Assembly: GCA_026826555.1 (NCBI GenBank)
Contig: JAKSZT010054335.1
Location: forward strand, 7,813,728 to 7,877,727
DNA from: Tolypeutes matacus
Taxonomy: Eukaryota > Chordata > Mammalia > Cingulata > Chlamyphoridae
DNA length: 64,000 bases
Direction: 5' to 3'
Made by a program: the position numbers and the translations under genes. Each line of letters opens with the position of its first letter. Position 1 is the first letter of the stretch. Shown one piece after another: positions 22,450 to 33,261 of this stretch. Under the pieces are notes generated by a model. The model was not told where the DNA came from, searched no databases, and worked only from the letters and a program-made list of their open reading frames with translations.

Positions 22450-22599
22450 GGCTGGGAGACAGATTTTAGGCTGATAGGCCCTCTGATCTCCTAGCTTTGT
22501 ACTTAGCAATAAGCTCTTTCTCACTTTGAAACCCCAGTGTCTTAGGAATTGGTCATTGGAATATATCGGGCAGAAAAAAACCACTTTTGCTCGATAACA
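22450..22599 (+). mobile_element. Possible ERV1-type LTR 3' end
   Basis: AATAAGCTCTTTCTCAC, CAGTGTCTTAGGAATTGG, ATATCGGGCAG and terminal CACTTTTGCTCGATAACA follow the order of R/U5 and the CA end of gammaretrovirus-like LTRs. The 5' part of the LTR is not visible. No internal retroviral genes are seen. Confidence 0.45.
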
Positions 22600-23160
22600 A
22601 AAGGTCAAGCTAAGTCTCACAGAGAGAAGGTTAGTTCAACTTTTCAGAGGGCTCTGGAGACAGAATGCCTCATTCAGAGGCAAAGAAAGTACAGTATGTA
22701 TACTCTACACCCGCCAATGTCAAAGGCTGCACCTGGGGAGGGGGGTATAAACTTCCAGGCATGCTTGGCTTTTCGTGACAGGCAAAGCAGGCTCCCCCAG
22801 CCTCCAACAAAGAGGTACCAGTGCTGGCTAACTGGCGAGAAAACCCATGGGGAACCCATGTGCACCAAAATGGTAAAGGGGTCTGAGAGCTACAAGGCTG
22901 GAGCACCAAGAGGGGCCACCACTTTCCCACCCTGCAGAGGATTTCCAGTCATGCTGATAGGACCCCATGCTCTAGAAAGGAAACTAACAAGCTGGGAACC
23001 AAGTAGCCAAAAGGCTCCAGAGTCAGCAGAAATGCAAATCCAGGGGTTAAACTCCATAGAAGCAACGGAGAGGACTAGAATGCCGAGAGCTGCAGGGCTC
23101 CTGCTGCTGAGTTTGGAAGTGCCTTCGGCAGAAAGGCCCCTCCCGTGAACCCTGCCCCTG
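22600..23160. other. Unassigned sequence with an open frame
   Basis: A 199-codon plus-strand frame (22549-23148) starts from a non-ATG codon inside the putative LTR. It shows no domain I recognise. Given the composition, a frame of this length is plausible by chance. Confidence 0.3.
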
Positions 23161-23465
23161 GTCTTTGGCTATGCAGTTCCTCTATTCCGGAGAGCTCATT
23201 CTGTTTATCCAGATCCTGCACATGGGTCTGAGCCCTGCTGAAATGACTCCTCCTTCACGAAGCAAAGCCTGGTTTACCAGTTCTGGATATCCCGGGACCT
23301 TGTCCCAATCTCTTTCGTGAAACATATGACTTTAAATTTTGCATTATGCTTATCTCCCCAGCTAGACTGTCAGCTCTTGGGAGCAGGGGCTGAGCTGCTC
23401 CAGCTTGGTGTCCAGCGTCTCACTCGTGCCTAGCACCAGGTGTGAGCTGCCTGAACACCGTCTTC
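23161..23465 (+). mobile_element. L2 LINE 3' end relic
   Basis: The order 'CCTCCTTCACGAAGC', 'CTCCCCAGCTAGACTGTCAGCTC', 'GAGCAGGGGCTGAG' and 'CGTGCCTAGCACCAGG' matches the 3' end of ancient L2 elements (the 'actagactgtgagctcc' region). Diverged and inactive. Confidence 0.55.
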
Positions 23466-24074
23466 CCGGGCCCTGCTGGCACTGGCACATCTGGTCGACT
23501 GGGGAAGCTGCGACGTCCCTGCAGAGCTCAGCCTCCCTCAGCACCATCTGGGATGCATTCTGGCTCTTTCCTTCCACTCTCTGTGTCCATTGACAGCCAA
23601 TTGCCCCCTGTATCAGAGCTGATTGCAGAAATTCTTACCCTGCTCCCTGTGATTACTCACCATTCTGGATTTCCTGCCCAGAAGAAATAGATTTCATCAC
23701 CTACATTTCTACATTTCTGGAAGTTCTGGTTTCCAGAAAGCAGACTAAGAAGAGCAGAGAGGAGCTTCATTTCCGTAGCACCCCAACAGCTGATCTGGAA
23801 GATTGCCAACCTGCAGTCTGTCAACCCTGACTACTGTTGACAGTGTGGTGAGAAAGCGCCTCGAGCCCTGGGTTTCAGGCTTTCCTTTACTCATCCCTTT
23901 CCCAGGCTCCCCTCAGCCGCCAGGGCCCTCGTCAAGGTGCCAAGAGGCTTCCACCTGGCTCCCCTCTACCCACCTCCAGTGTCCTGCTGCTGTCTGAGGA
24001 TCAAGCATTCCATGGGCAAGAGGACCAAACCTGTTCCCCTGAGCATGAGGCCAAATTCAGCCTCTGCTCCTTCT

Positions 24075-24190
24075 CTAACCTCGGTGAACCTGGGAAAACC
24101 ACTTAGCCTCTCTGCACCTGCAAAAGCAGGGACTTGGCTGCCAAAAAGGGCCCTCTGGTGCGGCTTTCTCATGGGGCGTGTGAGGCTCAG
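24075..24190 (+). mobile_element. MIR SINE relic
   Basis: 'GTGAACCTGGGAAAACCACTTAGCCTCTCTGCACCTGCAAAAGC' parallels the MIR 'gtgaccttgggcaagt-acttaacctctctg' core. Short and diverged. Confidence 0.5.
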
Positions 24191-24569
24191 CTGACGTAAC
24201 CGATATGCAAATGTGTCGGGAGCTTCTGGGCCTTACACATGCTAGCAGAGTTGTTCCAGCCTGAAGTTCAAAGAGCGATGGCCCTAGATCCACTTCCGGT
24301 CCCTAGACCCGGTGACGGGAGCGTCTCCTCAGATTAACACATGAGGTTCCTCGTAACATGGCTGCCCCCGGCACAAAGTCACCCAGGAACAGCCACTGAC
24401 CCATCCATTCAGCCCACGCTTCACGCCAGACACTCCCCTGGGTGCTGGGGGAAAGCCTGGAGGCAGGAGTCCCTGCAGGATGGGGTTTCCATGAAATAGG
24501 CCGGCGACGATGGCCCTGAGAGGATGCCACCAGGAATGAGGTGGGCAGATGTCATTGATATTCAGGGAG

Positions 24570-24870
24570 AAGAATTAGACTATGGTTGTTCGGATGAGGG
24601 AGAGGGATATTAGAGAGAGCGGAGATGGAAGTAAGGATAATTCCCACTTTCTGGCTTGGGCAACTGGATGGATGAAGCAGGGAACCCTGGAAAAGAAGCA
24701 GGCTGAGTAGGTGACATGGCGAGTCATGATGAGTTAGAAGTCCCAGTGGGACATCAGATGACAGATGTTTCTTAGATGATTGGGTCTGAACATTGGGGGA
24801 GAAAACTGGGTTCAGCCAACAGATTTGGGAATCATTAGCATATAGATGGAAATGGATGGGAGCATCCATT
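24570..24870 (+). mobile_element. Ancient mammalian interspersed repeat, family not named
   Basis: The words 'TTTCTGGCTTGGGCAACTGGATGGATG', 'GGGACATCAGATG' and 'GGAATCATTAGCATATAGATGG' form a known mammal-wide repeat pattern. I recognise the pattern but cannot name the family reliably. Another segment of the same pattern lies at 25740-26140. Confidence 0.45.
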
Positions 24871-25009
24871 GAGGATCTACTACACACCGAGCACATGCTA
24901 GGCCCTGGAGATACAGAGAGGGAGGGTCTCTGTCCTCAAGAAGCTCTCAGCCTAAAGGAGAAGACAGGCACAGGAGTTAGAGTTCTAACATGATAACAAT
25001 AATTGTAGC

Positions 25010-25685
25010 TGTTTTAGTTTGCTATAGGCTGCAGAGAGCTCTATACCAGAAATGGATTGGCCTTTATAATGGGAATTTATTAGGTTACAAGCTTACAGTT
25101 CTGAGGCTGTGAAAATGTCCAAATTAAGGCATCCTCAGAGAGATGCTGTCTCACCGAAGGCCAGCGGCTGGTGATCCTGGGCTCCCGCTGTGTGGTAGGA
25201 CACAATGGCAGCGTCTGCCAGTCTGGGCCTCCGCCTTCTCCCCAGGCCCACTTTCTCCCTGGCCACCAAGCACTTTGCAGGCACAATGCTGGTCCACTTG
25301 TCTCTCCCCTCCCCTGGCCTCATAGCTAGTTCTGCTTTGGCCTGCTCCATCTGTGGCTCTTCTTTCTCTTGAGCTCCTCTCTGAGCTCCTGGGCCCTTCT
25401 TTCCATTGCTGATTCCAGCCTTGGGGCTCCAGGACCTCTCTCTCAGTGTCTCAAGGTTTCTCTGTCTTCTCTTTCTCTCTGTCTGTCTCTGCTTTCAGTC
25501 CTCCATTTATAAAGGACTCCAGCAAGAGGACCAAGACTTACCCTGGGTCACGCCTCACTGAAGTTATCCAACCAAAGCCCACCCAACTGAATCCAATCCA
25601 ATCAAAGAGTCCCACATCCACAGGAACGGATTAATTCAAGAATATGGTCTTTTCTGGGATCCACAAAAAGCTTCTAACTGTCACA
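25010..25685 (-). mobile_element. MaLR-type solo LTR (antisense)
   Basis: It begins TGTTTTAGTTTGCTATAGGC and ends CTTCTAACTGTCACA, so in its own sense it runs TGTGACAG...CTAAAACA. On the minus strand it keeps 'CTTTATAAATGGAGG' after a 'GTGACCCAGGGTAAGTCTTGG' segment, as in the LTR at 20918. It is 676 bp and has no internal retroviral sequence. Confidence 0.7.
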
Positions 25686-25739
25686 GTTCATAAATGGGGT
25701 TCAAAATATTGTGGTAACCCAGAAAAGGGTGATATTAAT

Positions 25740-26140
25740 TCTGCCTGAGAAGGTTGGAGAAAGCTTCACAAAAGAGCTGACATTTGCTGTTGCCTCTGAA
25801 GGGTATTCCAGGAGAGGAAGCCTAGGGTTGGGGTGGAGGTGCATAGGTGATGGAAAGACCAGAGGAGAGGGGCTGTGAGAATGACGTAGAACTGAGCTGC
25901 CCAAGTATGCAGGTGAGGGAGGAGAGAAATGAGGCTAGAAGACATATCGAAGTCGAGTTATGCCAGGCTGACGGACTTGGTGGTACTTCTGTGGCCATTG
26001 AAGGCTCCCTTTTTTGGTTGTTTGTTTTGTTTTATTTTTCAGGGAATAAACACAACCAAGATGGCATTTTCAAAGGATCACCCTGGTAGCATCGTAGAAG
26101 GTGAGTTGAAGGAGGGGAAGCTGGTCAGAGCTTTTGTGTG
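25740..26140 (+). mobile_element. Ancient mammalian repeat; contains an exon look-alike
   Basis: 'AAAGAGCTGACATTTGCTG', 'GGTATTCCAGGAGAGG' and 'TTTTCAAAGGATCACCCTGG' belong to an old mammal-wide repeat ('gagctgagac...gcattccagg...aaaagatcactctgg'). A pyrimidine tract plus CAG at 26040-26042 and GTGAGT at 26101-26106 bracket 58 bp with an ATG, but this falls inside the repeat pattern. Confidence 0.45.
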
Positions 26141-26254
26141 AAAGAGTATATTTTCCACTAATTTCTTCACTTGCTATAGAGAACCAGGGCTGGGTGAGAA
26201 CTAGGGCTCGTGTTTTACTTCTATCATCAACCCTTGCTGAGTCTTTGTGCAAAG

Positions 26255-26385
26255 CACTTTACCTTTTAGGGACTTCAGCTGTAAAACGGTTGTCATAATA
26301 GCCCTAATTTCCCTCGTGTGTTCAGTAAGGGTGTAATGAGAAAACATGTGAAATGCATTAAGAAATAGTCAGTGGACATTATGGA
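26255..26385 (+). mobile_element. MIR SINE relic
   Basis: 'TTCAGCTGTAAAACGGTTGTCATAATAGCCC' followed by 'AGGGTGTAATGAGAAAACATGTGAAATGC' matches the MIR core and 3' part. Ends approximate. Confidence 0.6.
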
Positions 26386-28619
26386 GCCAAGGAGACTTAT
26401 TTTTAGGTGTGGTAGGGGAGGGTCTTTGGTACAACAGAGGAAGGAGGCAGAGACATACTAGCATAAGAACTCATCAGAGTTTGTCCATGGAAGGCCATCA
26501 AAACTAGCATGAGAAAGGTTTGCTTGTCTTGTAGATTATCTAAGTCAATTCCCTATGAGAGGCCCATCCAGGAAAGAGTCACCATCCATGAGTAGTGTGG
26601 CTTCCAGAACCTTCAACAGCATGGAAGACATTGGGCATGACATTAGACAAGACCAAGGGCAGAGAGAAGGGAGAGTGATGGACTCTTGGGTGCCAGCCTC
26701 AGGGACGGACCTCACAGGGGCTGGAAAAGTGACTCAGTGTGAAGAGTAGTGCTTTCCTCCGTCTTCTAGAGCTGCACTCCCCACCCATGCGAGCCACATA
26801 CGTGATAGGGCTATCTCAGTTCAAGCGGAGTGACATGCGAACTTCCGTTTCAATCCTGCGTTCACCACCAGAGACTCTGCTCATGGCGATGCTCCCTTCT
26901 CCAAATGGTTTGGCCACCACGGCCTCGCCTGCGGGTGCTTGGTCGCAAAGGAGTGGGGTCCTGGAGGAAGAAGAGACGCAAAGGGGAGGACCGGATGTGG
27001 CACTTCTAACGCCATCACTTACAGAGAGAGACGTGGCTGAGCCTGGGGCCCCTCCCCCTTGGGGCCCACCTAGCTGGGAACCAGAAAGCCCTCTCGGGGC
27101 CCGTGAAAGCCCTGATGTGGACACAGCCCGGGGAACAGTGGCTGGTCCAGGCCTCGCCTCCCTCCCTCAGCTGGACAGTCATTCAGAGCTCAAACGGCTG
27201 AGCCGAGCACGGCGCCCTGGCAGCCCGCGTGAGGAGGCCAGTGCCGGCTGATAGAGGCCAGCGCGGTGGCGGGCGCGTGCCTCTCTGACGCAGCTCTGCG
27301 GACCTATGTGGTGATTTTGTGCAATGTGGTGATGATGGCAGCTGGAGGGGCTCTCACTTCAGTCTCTTCCTTCTGCCCCGTCCATTGCTCTGTCTGCTCT
27401 AGGGAGGAGCCCTTGAGACCTGGGGGCAGCAGCGCTGTAAACAGAAAGGAGCTCTGGTCTTGAGGCCCAAAGAGGGCCGACTGGGGGAAGCTACTTCCCT
27501 TCCAGCGCTGAGAGTCCATCCCTCTCCATAGCCTCGGTTCCTGAGCAACGAAATGGCCTGAGCAGAGCAGGTGGACAGCGGCTTCCGCAGGCTGGAGAGG
27601 CTCAGCCCTCGGCAGACAGGAGCTGCCCCACCCGTGTCCTCCCGGCCTGGGCCCACGGGCCTTCCCGGCTGGCTGTGGCCAGGTGATGCTCAGAGCGTCA
27701 CCTGCCTGCCAGCCACCTGGCCCACTGCTTCCCAGAGCTCACGCCAAGGACACACTGACGTGCAAACTCTTGAGCCTGGTTTGAGAGTAACGACTTGGGG
27801 TGCCTGCTTTCCTGGAGACTGTGCAGGCCATGCATTGGTCTGACTCAGGATAACAAGGTCAAGCCAGCCCTGGAAAGTGGGAGTGGTGGGCGTGGTGGCC
27901 TGGGATGAATTGAACACTGAGCAGAGGCGGCCACCCGTCCTCGCCAGTGATTTTTCCCATTGCGGCTCGCGGCCGCGTGGCCTCGCTGGTCCAAGTTTTC
28001 AAGAGAAGCTGGAAATTCCATCTTTCATGTGAAACCATCTCATTTTAAAATGTTGACATTAATTCAATTTAAAACGCGGTGCAGACTAAACAAAGTGGAT
28101 CTGTGGTCCAAGTACGGGTCAGGGGCCTCCAGGTGGGCATCTGCCCCGCTGGAGCCACAGGGGGACTCGTGCCCCAGCCGGCTGGCTCTGGGGGCACCGG
28201 GTGGCTGCTCCTGGACTGCCCTTTGGGTTGACAAATGTGCCTTCGTTTTACCGGGCCCTTGGCGCTGCCCGTGGAAACACCACTTACGGCTCTCACAACC
28301 CCTGCGGTGAGCCGAGAGTGGTGGCAGCTCTTCCCCGGAGGAGGTTACGTGACGTGCCCAAACCCGAGCTGAGTCAGAAGAACATTCCGGTCTGCTTCAT
28401 GCTGAGGCCGTTTTCCAGCTAGGTTTCCTAAGCTGTCCAGCCCTCTGCAGAGCAGAAGGCGGCAAGGGAGTGACTGAACCGGGTCGGCGAATGCTAGCCG
28501 CGGCCGGCCCTGCGGAAGGTGTGGCAGGTGGGGGCTCCCCAGAGGCGGGCTGGGCTGGGTCCCTGGGCCCCGGGACGCGTGACCGGCGCGCTGAGTGTGC
28601 ACACACGCTCTGCTGCTGC
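26386..28619. other. Largely GC-rich unique DNA, no supported gene
   Basis: GC content rises over 26880-27270 and 27560-28600. Several overlapping open frames (e.g. 26739-27251, 28345-28797 minus) show no known domain and no conserved splice pattern I can trust. Could include exons or regulatory DNA that cannot be recognised without comparison. Confidence 0.35.
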
Positions 28620-28857
28620 ACATCCTGTCTCTGCTGCCTGAAACGTCCTCCCCTGGTTTCCTGGACTCGGCTAATGCCCGCCATCCTTCAGGGCGCTTAG
28701 TGTCACCTCCTCCGGGAAGCTCTCCTGGGGGCTCAGCTCGGCTGCCTGTCCCCGCTGCTCTGCACTGCAGTTTCCTGTTAACGCCTTGGCCACCCACCCA
28801 GTATATTATGGTGCCCAGGCCCTACCTAGGAGGTGCTCAATAAACACCACTGAAAGA
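28620..28857 (+). mobile_element. L2 LINE 3' end relic
   Basis: 'CATCCTTCAGGGCGCTTAGTGTCACCTCC', 'CGGGAAGCTCTCC' and the terminal 'CCTAGGAGGTGCTCAATAAAC' follow the L2 consensus order (cttcaag...tgtcacctcct...gaagccttcc...aggtgctcaataaa). It is better preserved than the copy at 23161. Confidence 0.7.
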
Positions 28858-28889
28858 AGAAGAAATCAGATGCATGGCTGGCATATTCG

Positions 28890-29200
28890 TCAATTAGGCT
28901 AGGCCAGGCTGCAGTCACAGGCAGTCTCAATGCCCCCGACACAGAAAGGTTTATTTCTACCTTATCTAGTCTTCTGTATGTCTGATGCCTCTTCATGAGG
29001 CCCCCTTCCAAGTGGTGGCCCAAAGACCCCGGCTTCCAGGAGCTTCCACGCGGGACACGTGGCTCCAGGCTGCTGCAACCGGTGGAGAACGTGCCCACAG
29101 CTGGAACCGGTGCCACGGCCCCATTCATGCAACCACGGAAACACTGTAACTCGCCAGATCTAGCCTGACGGGGAGCTGGGAGATGCGGGGAGCCATGGAT
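28890..29200 (-). mobile_element. Possible old LTR fragment (antisense)
   Basis: 'GGCTAGGCCAGGCTGCAGTCACAGGC' and 'ACAGAAAGGTTTATTTCTACC' resemble the antisense 3' end of MLT1-like LTRs ('gctgcagtaacaa...gtttatttctc'). Weak and diverged. Confidence 0.3.
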
Positions 29201-30448
29201 GTTGGATGAGTATAAATGTTTTGGCCACAACTTTAAATCAGTGATAACCTACAAACTCCCTTTTTACGTGATAAAACACCCTTGCACAGTTAACACAGCG
29301 ACCAGGAATAAAAATAACCCAGGATCTAGCCTGGGGTGACAGGTTGGCATTGTAGATGCAGCACATTTCATGCCTTATATTCAATTAGCTGTTAAATCCT
29401 TTCTGTATTTTAAGTTTTGATCTTCCCAGAGCTACCTTTTCTTTTCTTCTTAGCACAAACTAATGGAATTATACCGTTTGTCCTTGACATTCACAGGCTT
29501 TTCTAACAACCAGTGAAATGAATCTCAATAAGATAAGAAGGAGAAAATGTTCTATCTTACCCTAAGGTTGCTGAAAGACAGTACTACCCATCTTCATAAA
29601 ATCGCTCCTGCAGATGTTATTTCTGACAAAGGAGACTGGAAAGAAATTTGAACTTAGTAATCGGTGCTATAACCCATGGAAGTTGTCTTCGACTTCTAAA
29701 GAGTCTATGACCATGATTTGTTGCCTTACCAAATAATTTGCTGTGTTGGTAAAAGTATTTAAGTTGACGTTTGGGGGCAGGGGTTGGCCACAGGGAATCT
29801 TCGGTGACGTAGCCCTTCTGTGTGTGCTACGGTAAAAGGGTGGTGGGTGCATGACTCTGTGCATTTGCCAAAGCCTATAGAATGGAATTCACCGTTTGCA
29901 ACTTTTAAAATATCAACTAGGATGTCAAGAGATCCCAAAACGAGATACAAACTGTGACAAATGAATCTAACTGCTTTTGATTACTAAGCTGAACTAAGTA
30001 ACAAAAAAGTCAGTGTTTTAATTGGATGTTTTAAGGCTAACAACAAAAAGAACTGTATATAAGTACTGTAATCTAGTAGGTAAATTTTTTTCCCACATGG
30101 GTACCGGTTAGCAATTCTGAAAATACCCTACACGTTTATAGGAATGAACACATAAGTAAATAAACTGCAGACAGTGGGAGCCACGTTTCTTATTGTTAGA
30201 GGAAGAAGTTTAAAGGAAGCAAGGAAGGCAGGCTAGTCGATGAGGAGTTCGTGACAGAGGTTTCAGCAGGAAATCAGCTTATACATGCTAAGTATGCATG
30301 AATATACTTCCTAGCTCTAGCTGGCTTCCTGCCGTTTCTCTGACACCCTGGAAAACTCTGTCACAAAACGGGCTGCTGGCCAAGACTCCCCGGAGGCTGA
30401 AAGGCCTGTGGGTTCTGCGGCCGGAATCCCTGCGGCCGCCGTCTAGAC
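29201..30448. other. Unique AT-rich DNA
   Basis: No recognised repeat, RNA gene or exon. Confidence 0.35.
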
Positions 30449-30779
30449 CAGGGCTTCTCAGCCTTTTTTGATCCACGGACCCCTTGGCCAGTCAGGTGAA
30501 AACCACAGACCCCTTCTCAGAACGTAGCGGCAGAGAGTTTTACTTAACTCGCGTCTACAGTAATTTCAAAGTATGCACGCGCGAGTGATTTTTTGAGATG
30601 CGTAACAATTGTCATGTGATGTGAAATGAACACGACTGTAATTTACTGCGTACATTCGTAAGTGAAGGAAATGCTCGATTTCAGTTAGGGGTCAGAGAAA
30701 ATAAAGATGAGAAGTTGATTTGTTTCAATTCAAGCTCACGGACCCCCTGAAATCTTTCCACTGGGGTCATGGACCCCTG
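30449..30779 (+). mobile_element. hAT-Charlie-type non-autonomous DNA transposon
   Basis: The element starts CAGGGCTTCTCAGCC and ends GTCATGGACCCCTG. The outer ends are inverted repeats (CAGGG.../...CCCTG). Internal 'CCACGGACCCCTTGGCCAGTC' and 'GACCCCTTCTCAGAA' are typical of a Charlie-family element. The flanks GTCTAGAC (30441-30448) and CTCTAGAG (30780-30787) share TCTAGA and fit the NTCTAGAN target preference of hAT-Charlie. No transposase is present. Confidence 0.78.
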
Positions 30780-31917
30780 CTCTAGAGGCTGCCTGCTCCT
30801 CAGCCGGGCACCGAGGGAGGCACTAGCTACGCCATCTCCCCAGCAGCCCCGAAATCCATCCATCTTGTGTGTGAGGCATGGGAGGGCTGCACTACTTAGT
30901 AGAGTAGGGGGAGCCAGAATTCAAATTCCAATCCCATGGCCCCTCCTGGGCACCCGACTGTGTCTAAGGAATTCTGAAGGCTGAGCCCCAAAGGAGCCGT
31001 CGGCAGCCTCCTCCTGCCCCCAGCACCCCTAGCTGGGTGGGCACGGTCAGGCCCTCACTACCCGCCCCTGCAGTCGCTTGGCTTACTTACCCCACCTCGC
31101 GTAGCAAGTTCCTGCGTAGCTGTGGCCGGCGCCCCTTCTCTGACCCGGTCAGCGACAAGGTCACCTTTGCCTGGGTGTGACGGCTCTAGAAACCAGAAGG
31201 ACAGGACTGGGCTCAGCAAGGAGTGGGGAGAGGAGGATGCGGGGTCCCGCAGCGGTCCAGCCTTCAGGTTTCCCTAGAGGAGACTCCGACAGCCGCAAAC
31301 TTCAGGGTATACTTCAACACAGAGAAGGCCTGGAAGGGCCTCCAGGCGCAAGCGATACCGCCTCCTGCCAGAGCGGAGGGTCGAGAGCAGGACGTGGGGG
31401 CCCTGGCTGGTGGAGCAGTGGTCAGCAGCTTCAGACGAGGTGGCTGGGGTAGCAGCAAGTGCCGTGTCCCTGAGCAGGGGTGGTGGACGGCCGTGGAGAC
31501 GTGCGCTCGACTCGCGTCCAGAGGCTGCCTGCCCGGGAGTGAGCTGGCTGGCAGCCGGCAGCTGTGGTCACTCTGGGGTCCAGCACAGCGTTACGCTGAG
31601 GCCACCCTCTTCCCAACAGCTCCCAATGGGAGAAACGGTGGAGCCTGACAATCCCAGCGCTAAAGGCAACCTTTGGGCTGGGGCTCTCCAGGGGACTGAT
31701 GGACACTTTCTCAGAGCTCACCAGGACCTGAAGCTCCTCCTGCAAAACCTCCTTCCTTCTCCGCCTCCTTTCCCAGGTCCCAGGGCTGCGTCACAATCTG
31801 CAGACTTACCCTGCCTGCTCCTGCCCCCTCCCCTTTCACAGGCAGTCCTCTGAAGAAATCTCTTGCAATTCTAGCTCCACCTTGGCATCTGCTCACTGGA
31901 GGACCCAAACTGACACA
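30780..31917. other. GC-rich unique DNA, no supported gene
   Basis: Overlapping open frames at 31177-31452, 31223-31648 and 31410-31853 plus antisense frames reflect high GC. No domain recognised. Confidence 0.35.
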
Positions 31918-32015
31918 GATGGGTTCTCAGACTTTATTTTACTAAACATCATCAGGGGAATTTGTCAAAACGGAGCTCCACCCGTGAGCATTCTGAATCA
32001 GGAAGCCAAGGATTC
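31918..32015 (+). mobile_element. MER5-like hAT relic
   Basis: 'GGGTTCTCAGACTTTATTTTAC', 'ATCATCAGGGGAATTTGTC', 'GGAGCTCCACCCGTGAGCATTCTGAATCAGGAAG' parallel the MER5A order ('ggttctcaaactt...atca...gaatcacctgg...tgattcagtagg'). Only part of the element remains. Confidence 0.5.
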
Positions 32016-32810
32016 AGGATCAACTGTGGATTGGAGCTTATGGTCAAGCTTCCGGAGTCAACACCTTCACCACAGGGTATAAATGGGATTTGGACCCAAT
32101 CCTTAACTAGAAATTAAGACTCCAGAGATCTTAAGTGTGACTTGAACCTCAGAAAAGGGCTGGGTTGTGTCACTGAATAGATAAAGAGAAATAAGAGCCC
32201 AAATTGGCTGAGAAGTGGAAGCAGAAGCTGTCACCAGGCAGGAACCTCATCAGTTCAGCCCTGCACTGAAGACGTTTGCAAAGTGCAGGAGGGAAGTTTA
32301 CCAGTAAAGATATCTGAACTTTGCAAAACAAGACAACAAAAGCAGGAATGCCTGAATGTCTGAAATGCCCTTTTCTGAGGGAATATGAATAACTGGATTT
32401 TACCTACAAATATGGTAAACTTAATGTCACATCTCCCTTGGCAAAATTTAAGTTCATAGGTCAGGACCCAATATCTGGTGAAGGGCAAGTAGACAGAGAA
32501 AATAGAGAAAAAGGAGAGACTCTTGATTTCAGTCTCAGTTGGATACTGGGAAGTTTTGCTTTTTAAATCCTTGTATCATACCTGTGTACACATCCATTAA
32601 AATATATTGGATATACTAATGGTACAATACTACATATATTCTTTTGTCTCTTACTCCTTGCACTTAATATTATGTTAGTAAGAATCAACCACAATTTATC
32701 TAATCACAATTAATTTATTATCAGTTCTAATGTGGATGAACACTCAGATTATTTCCATTTTCCAGTTATTTTCAGTCTAAAATAACGTTCGGATTATTTC
32801 CAGTTAATAG
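32016..32810. other. Unique DNA; right part may be an ancient LINE
   Basis: No gene is seen. 32600-32800 (cycles of 'TTATTTCCATTTTCCAG' and 'CACTTAATATTATG') resembles the antisense 3' region of very old LINE-1s but is too decayed to assign. Confidence 0.3.
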
Positions 32811-32819
32811 TGTGCACAC

Positions 32820-32884
32820 AATGTAAATTTTCTGTAATCTAAAACTTCTTTAAAATAAAGTTTTAAAAAAATTTAAAAAAAAAA
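32820..32884 (+). mobile_element. 65-bp LINE-1 3' end with its own duplication
   Basis: TTTTCTGTAATCTAAAACTT, AAAATAAAG and an A-rich tail are the final part of an older LINE-1 3' UTR. TGTGCACAC occurs perfectly on both sides (32811-32819 and 32885-32893). This is an extremely 5'-truncated insertion. Confidence 0.75.
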
Positions 32885-32893
32885 TGTGCACAC

Positions 32894-33261
32894 CTCCCCC
32901 CCCCCCCAATCAGACGGCCGGGGGCGACGGGAAACCCCGGACGGGGCCCTCATTGGAAGAGGGTCTTTCTGATGAGATTAGTTGGATGAGCTCGTGCTGG
33001 ATCGGGGGTAACCGGTACCCTCCAAAGCAGAGGAAAACTTGCTCCTAGGGACAGAGGCACAGAGGGAAGGTGGACGCAGAGGTTGCCACAGCCAAGGAGC
33101 ACTGCAAATGCACTAGAAAGGGCCGAGCTGTTTTCGAAAGTGGCGGTCCCAAGTCATACCCCCTCAGCCATAAGTGCCCACCCTCCATGCTGCACGTCTT
33201 CTCCGGCACCTGATACCATTAGACCTTTTAATCTGTGCCCACTCGTGGCTGTGTGGGCAGT
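32894..33261. other. Unique DNA beginning with a C run
   Basis: A 12-base C tract near 32896-32907 is followed by a CpG-containing segment. No gene recognised. Confidence 0.35.

Larger units (their letters stand above)
23466..25009. other. Unique DNA with scattered ancient repeat pieces
   Basis: Outside the MIR and the ancient repeat listed separately, no gene is visible. 24830-24980 has a 'CTACTACACACCGAGCACATGCTAGGC' segment like the start of old mammalian repeats, but it is too diverged to name. Confidence 0.35.

Noticed and set aside
22549..23148. 199-codon frame after the ERV1-like LTR end, considered as a retroviral or host gene
   Set aside because: It starts at a non-ATG codon, shows no retroviral or other motif, and its length is not exceptional for the composition.
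26040..26106. Pyrimidine tract plus CAG, 58-bp segment with ATG in good context, then GTGAGT: looks like a coding first exon
   Set aside because: The segment matches the word order of an ancient mammal-wide repeat (FINE match at TTTTCAAAGGATCACCCTGG), so the splice-like signals are best taken as coincidence. No partner exons were found.
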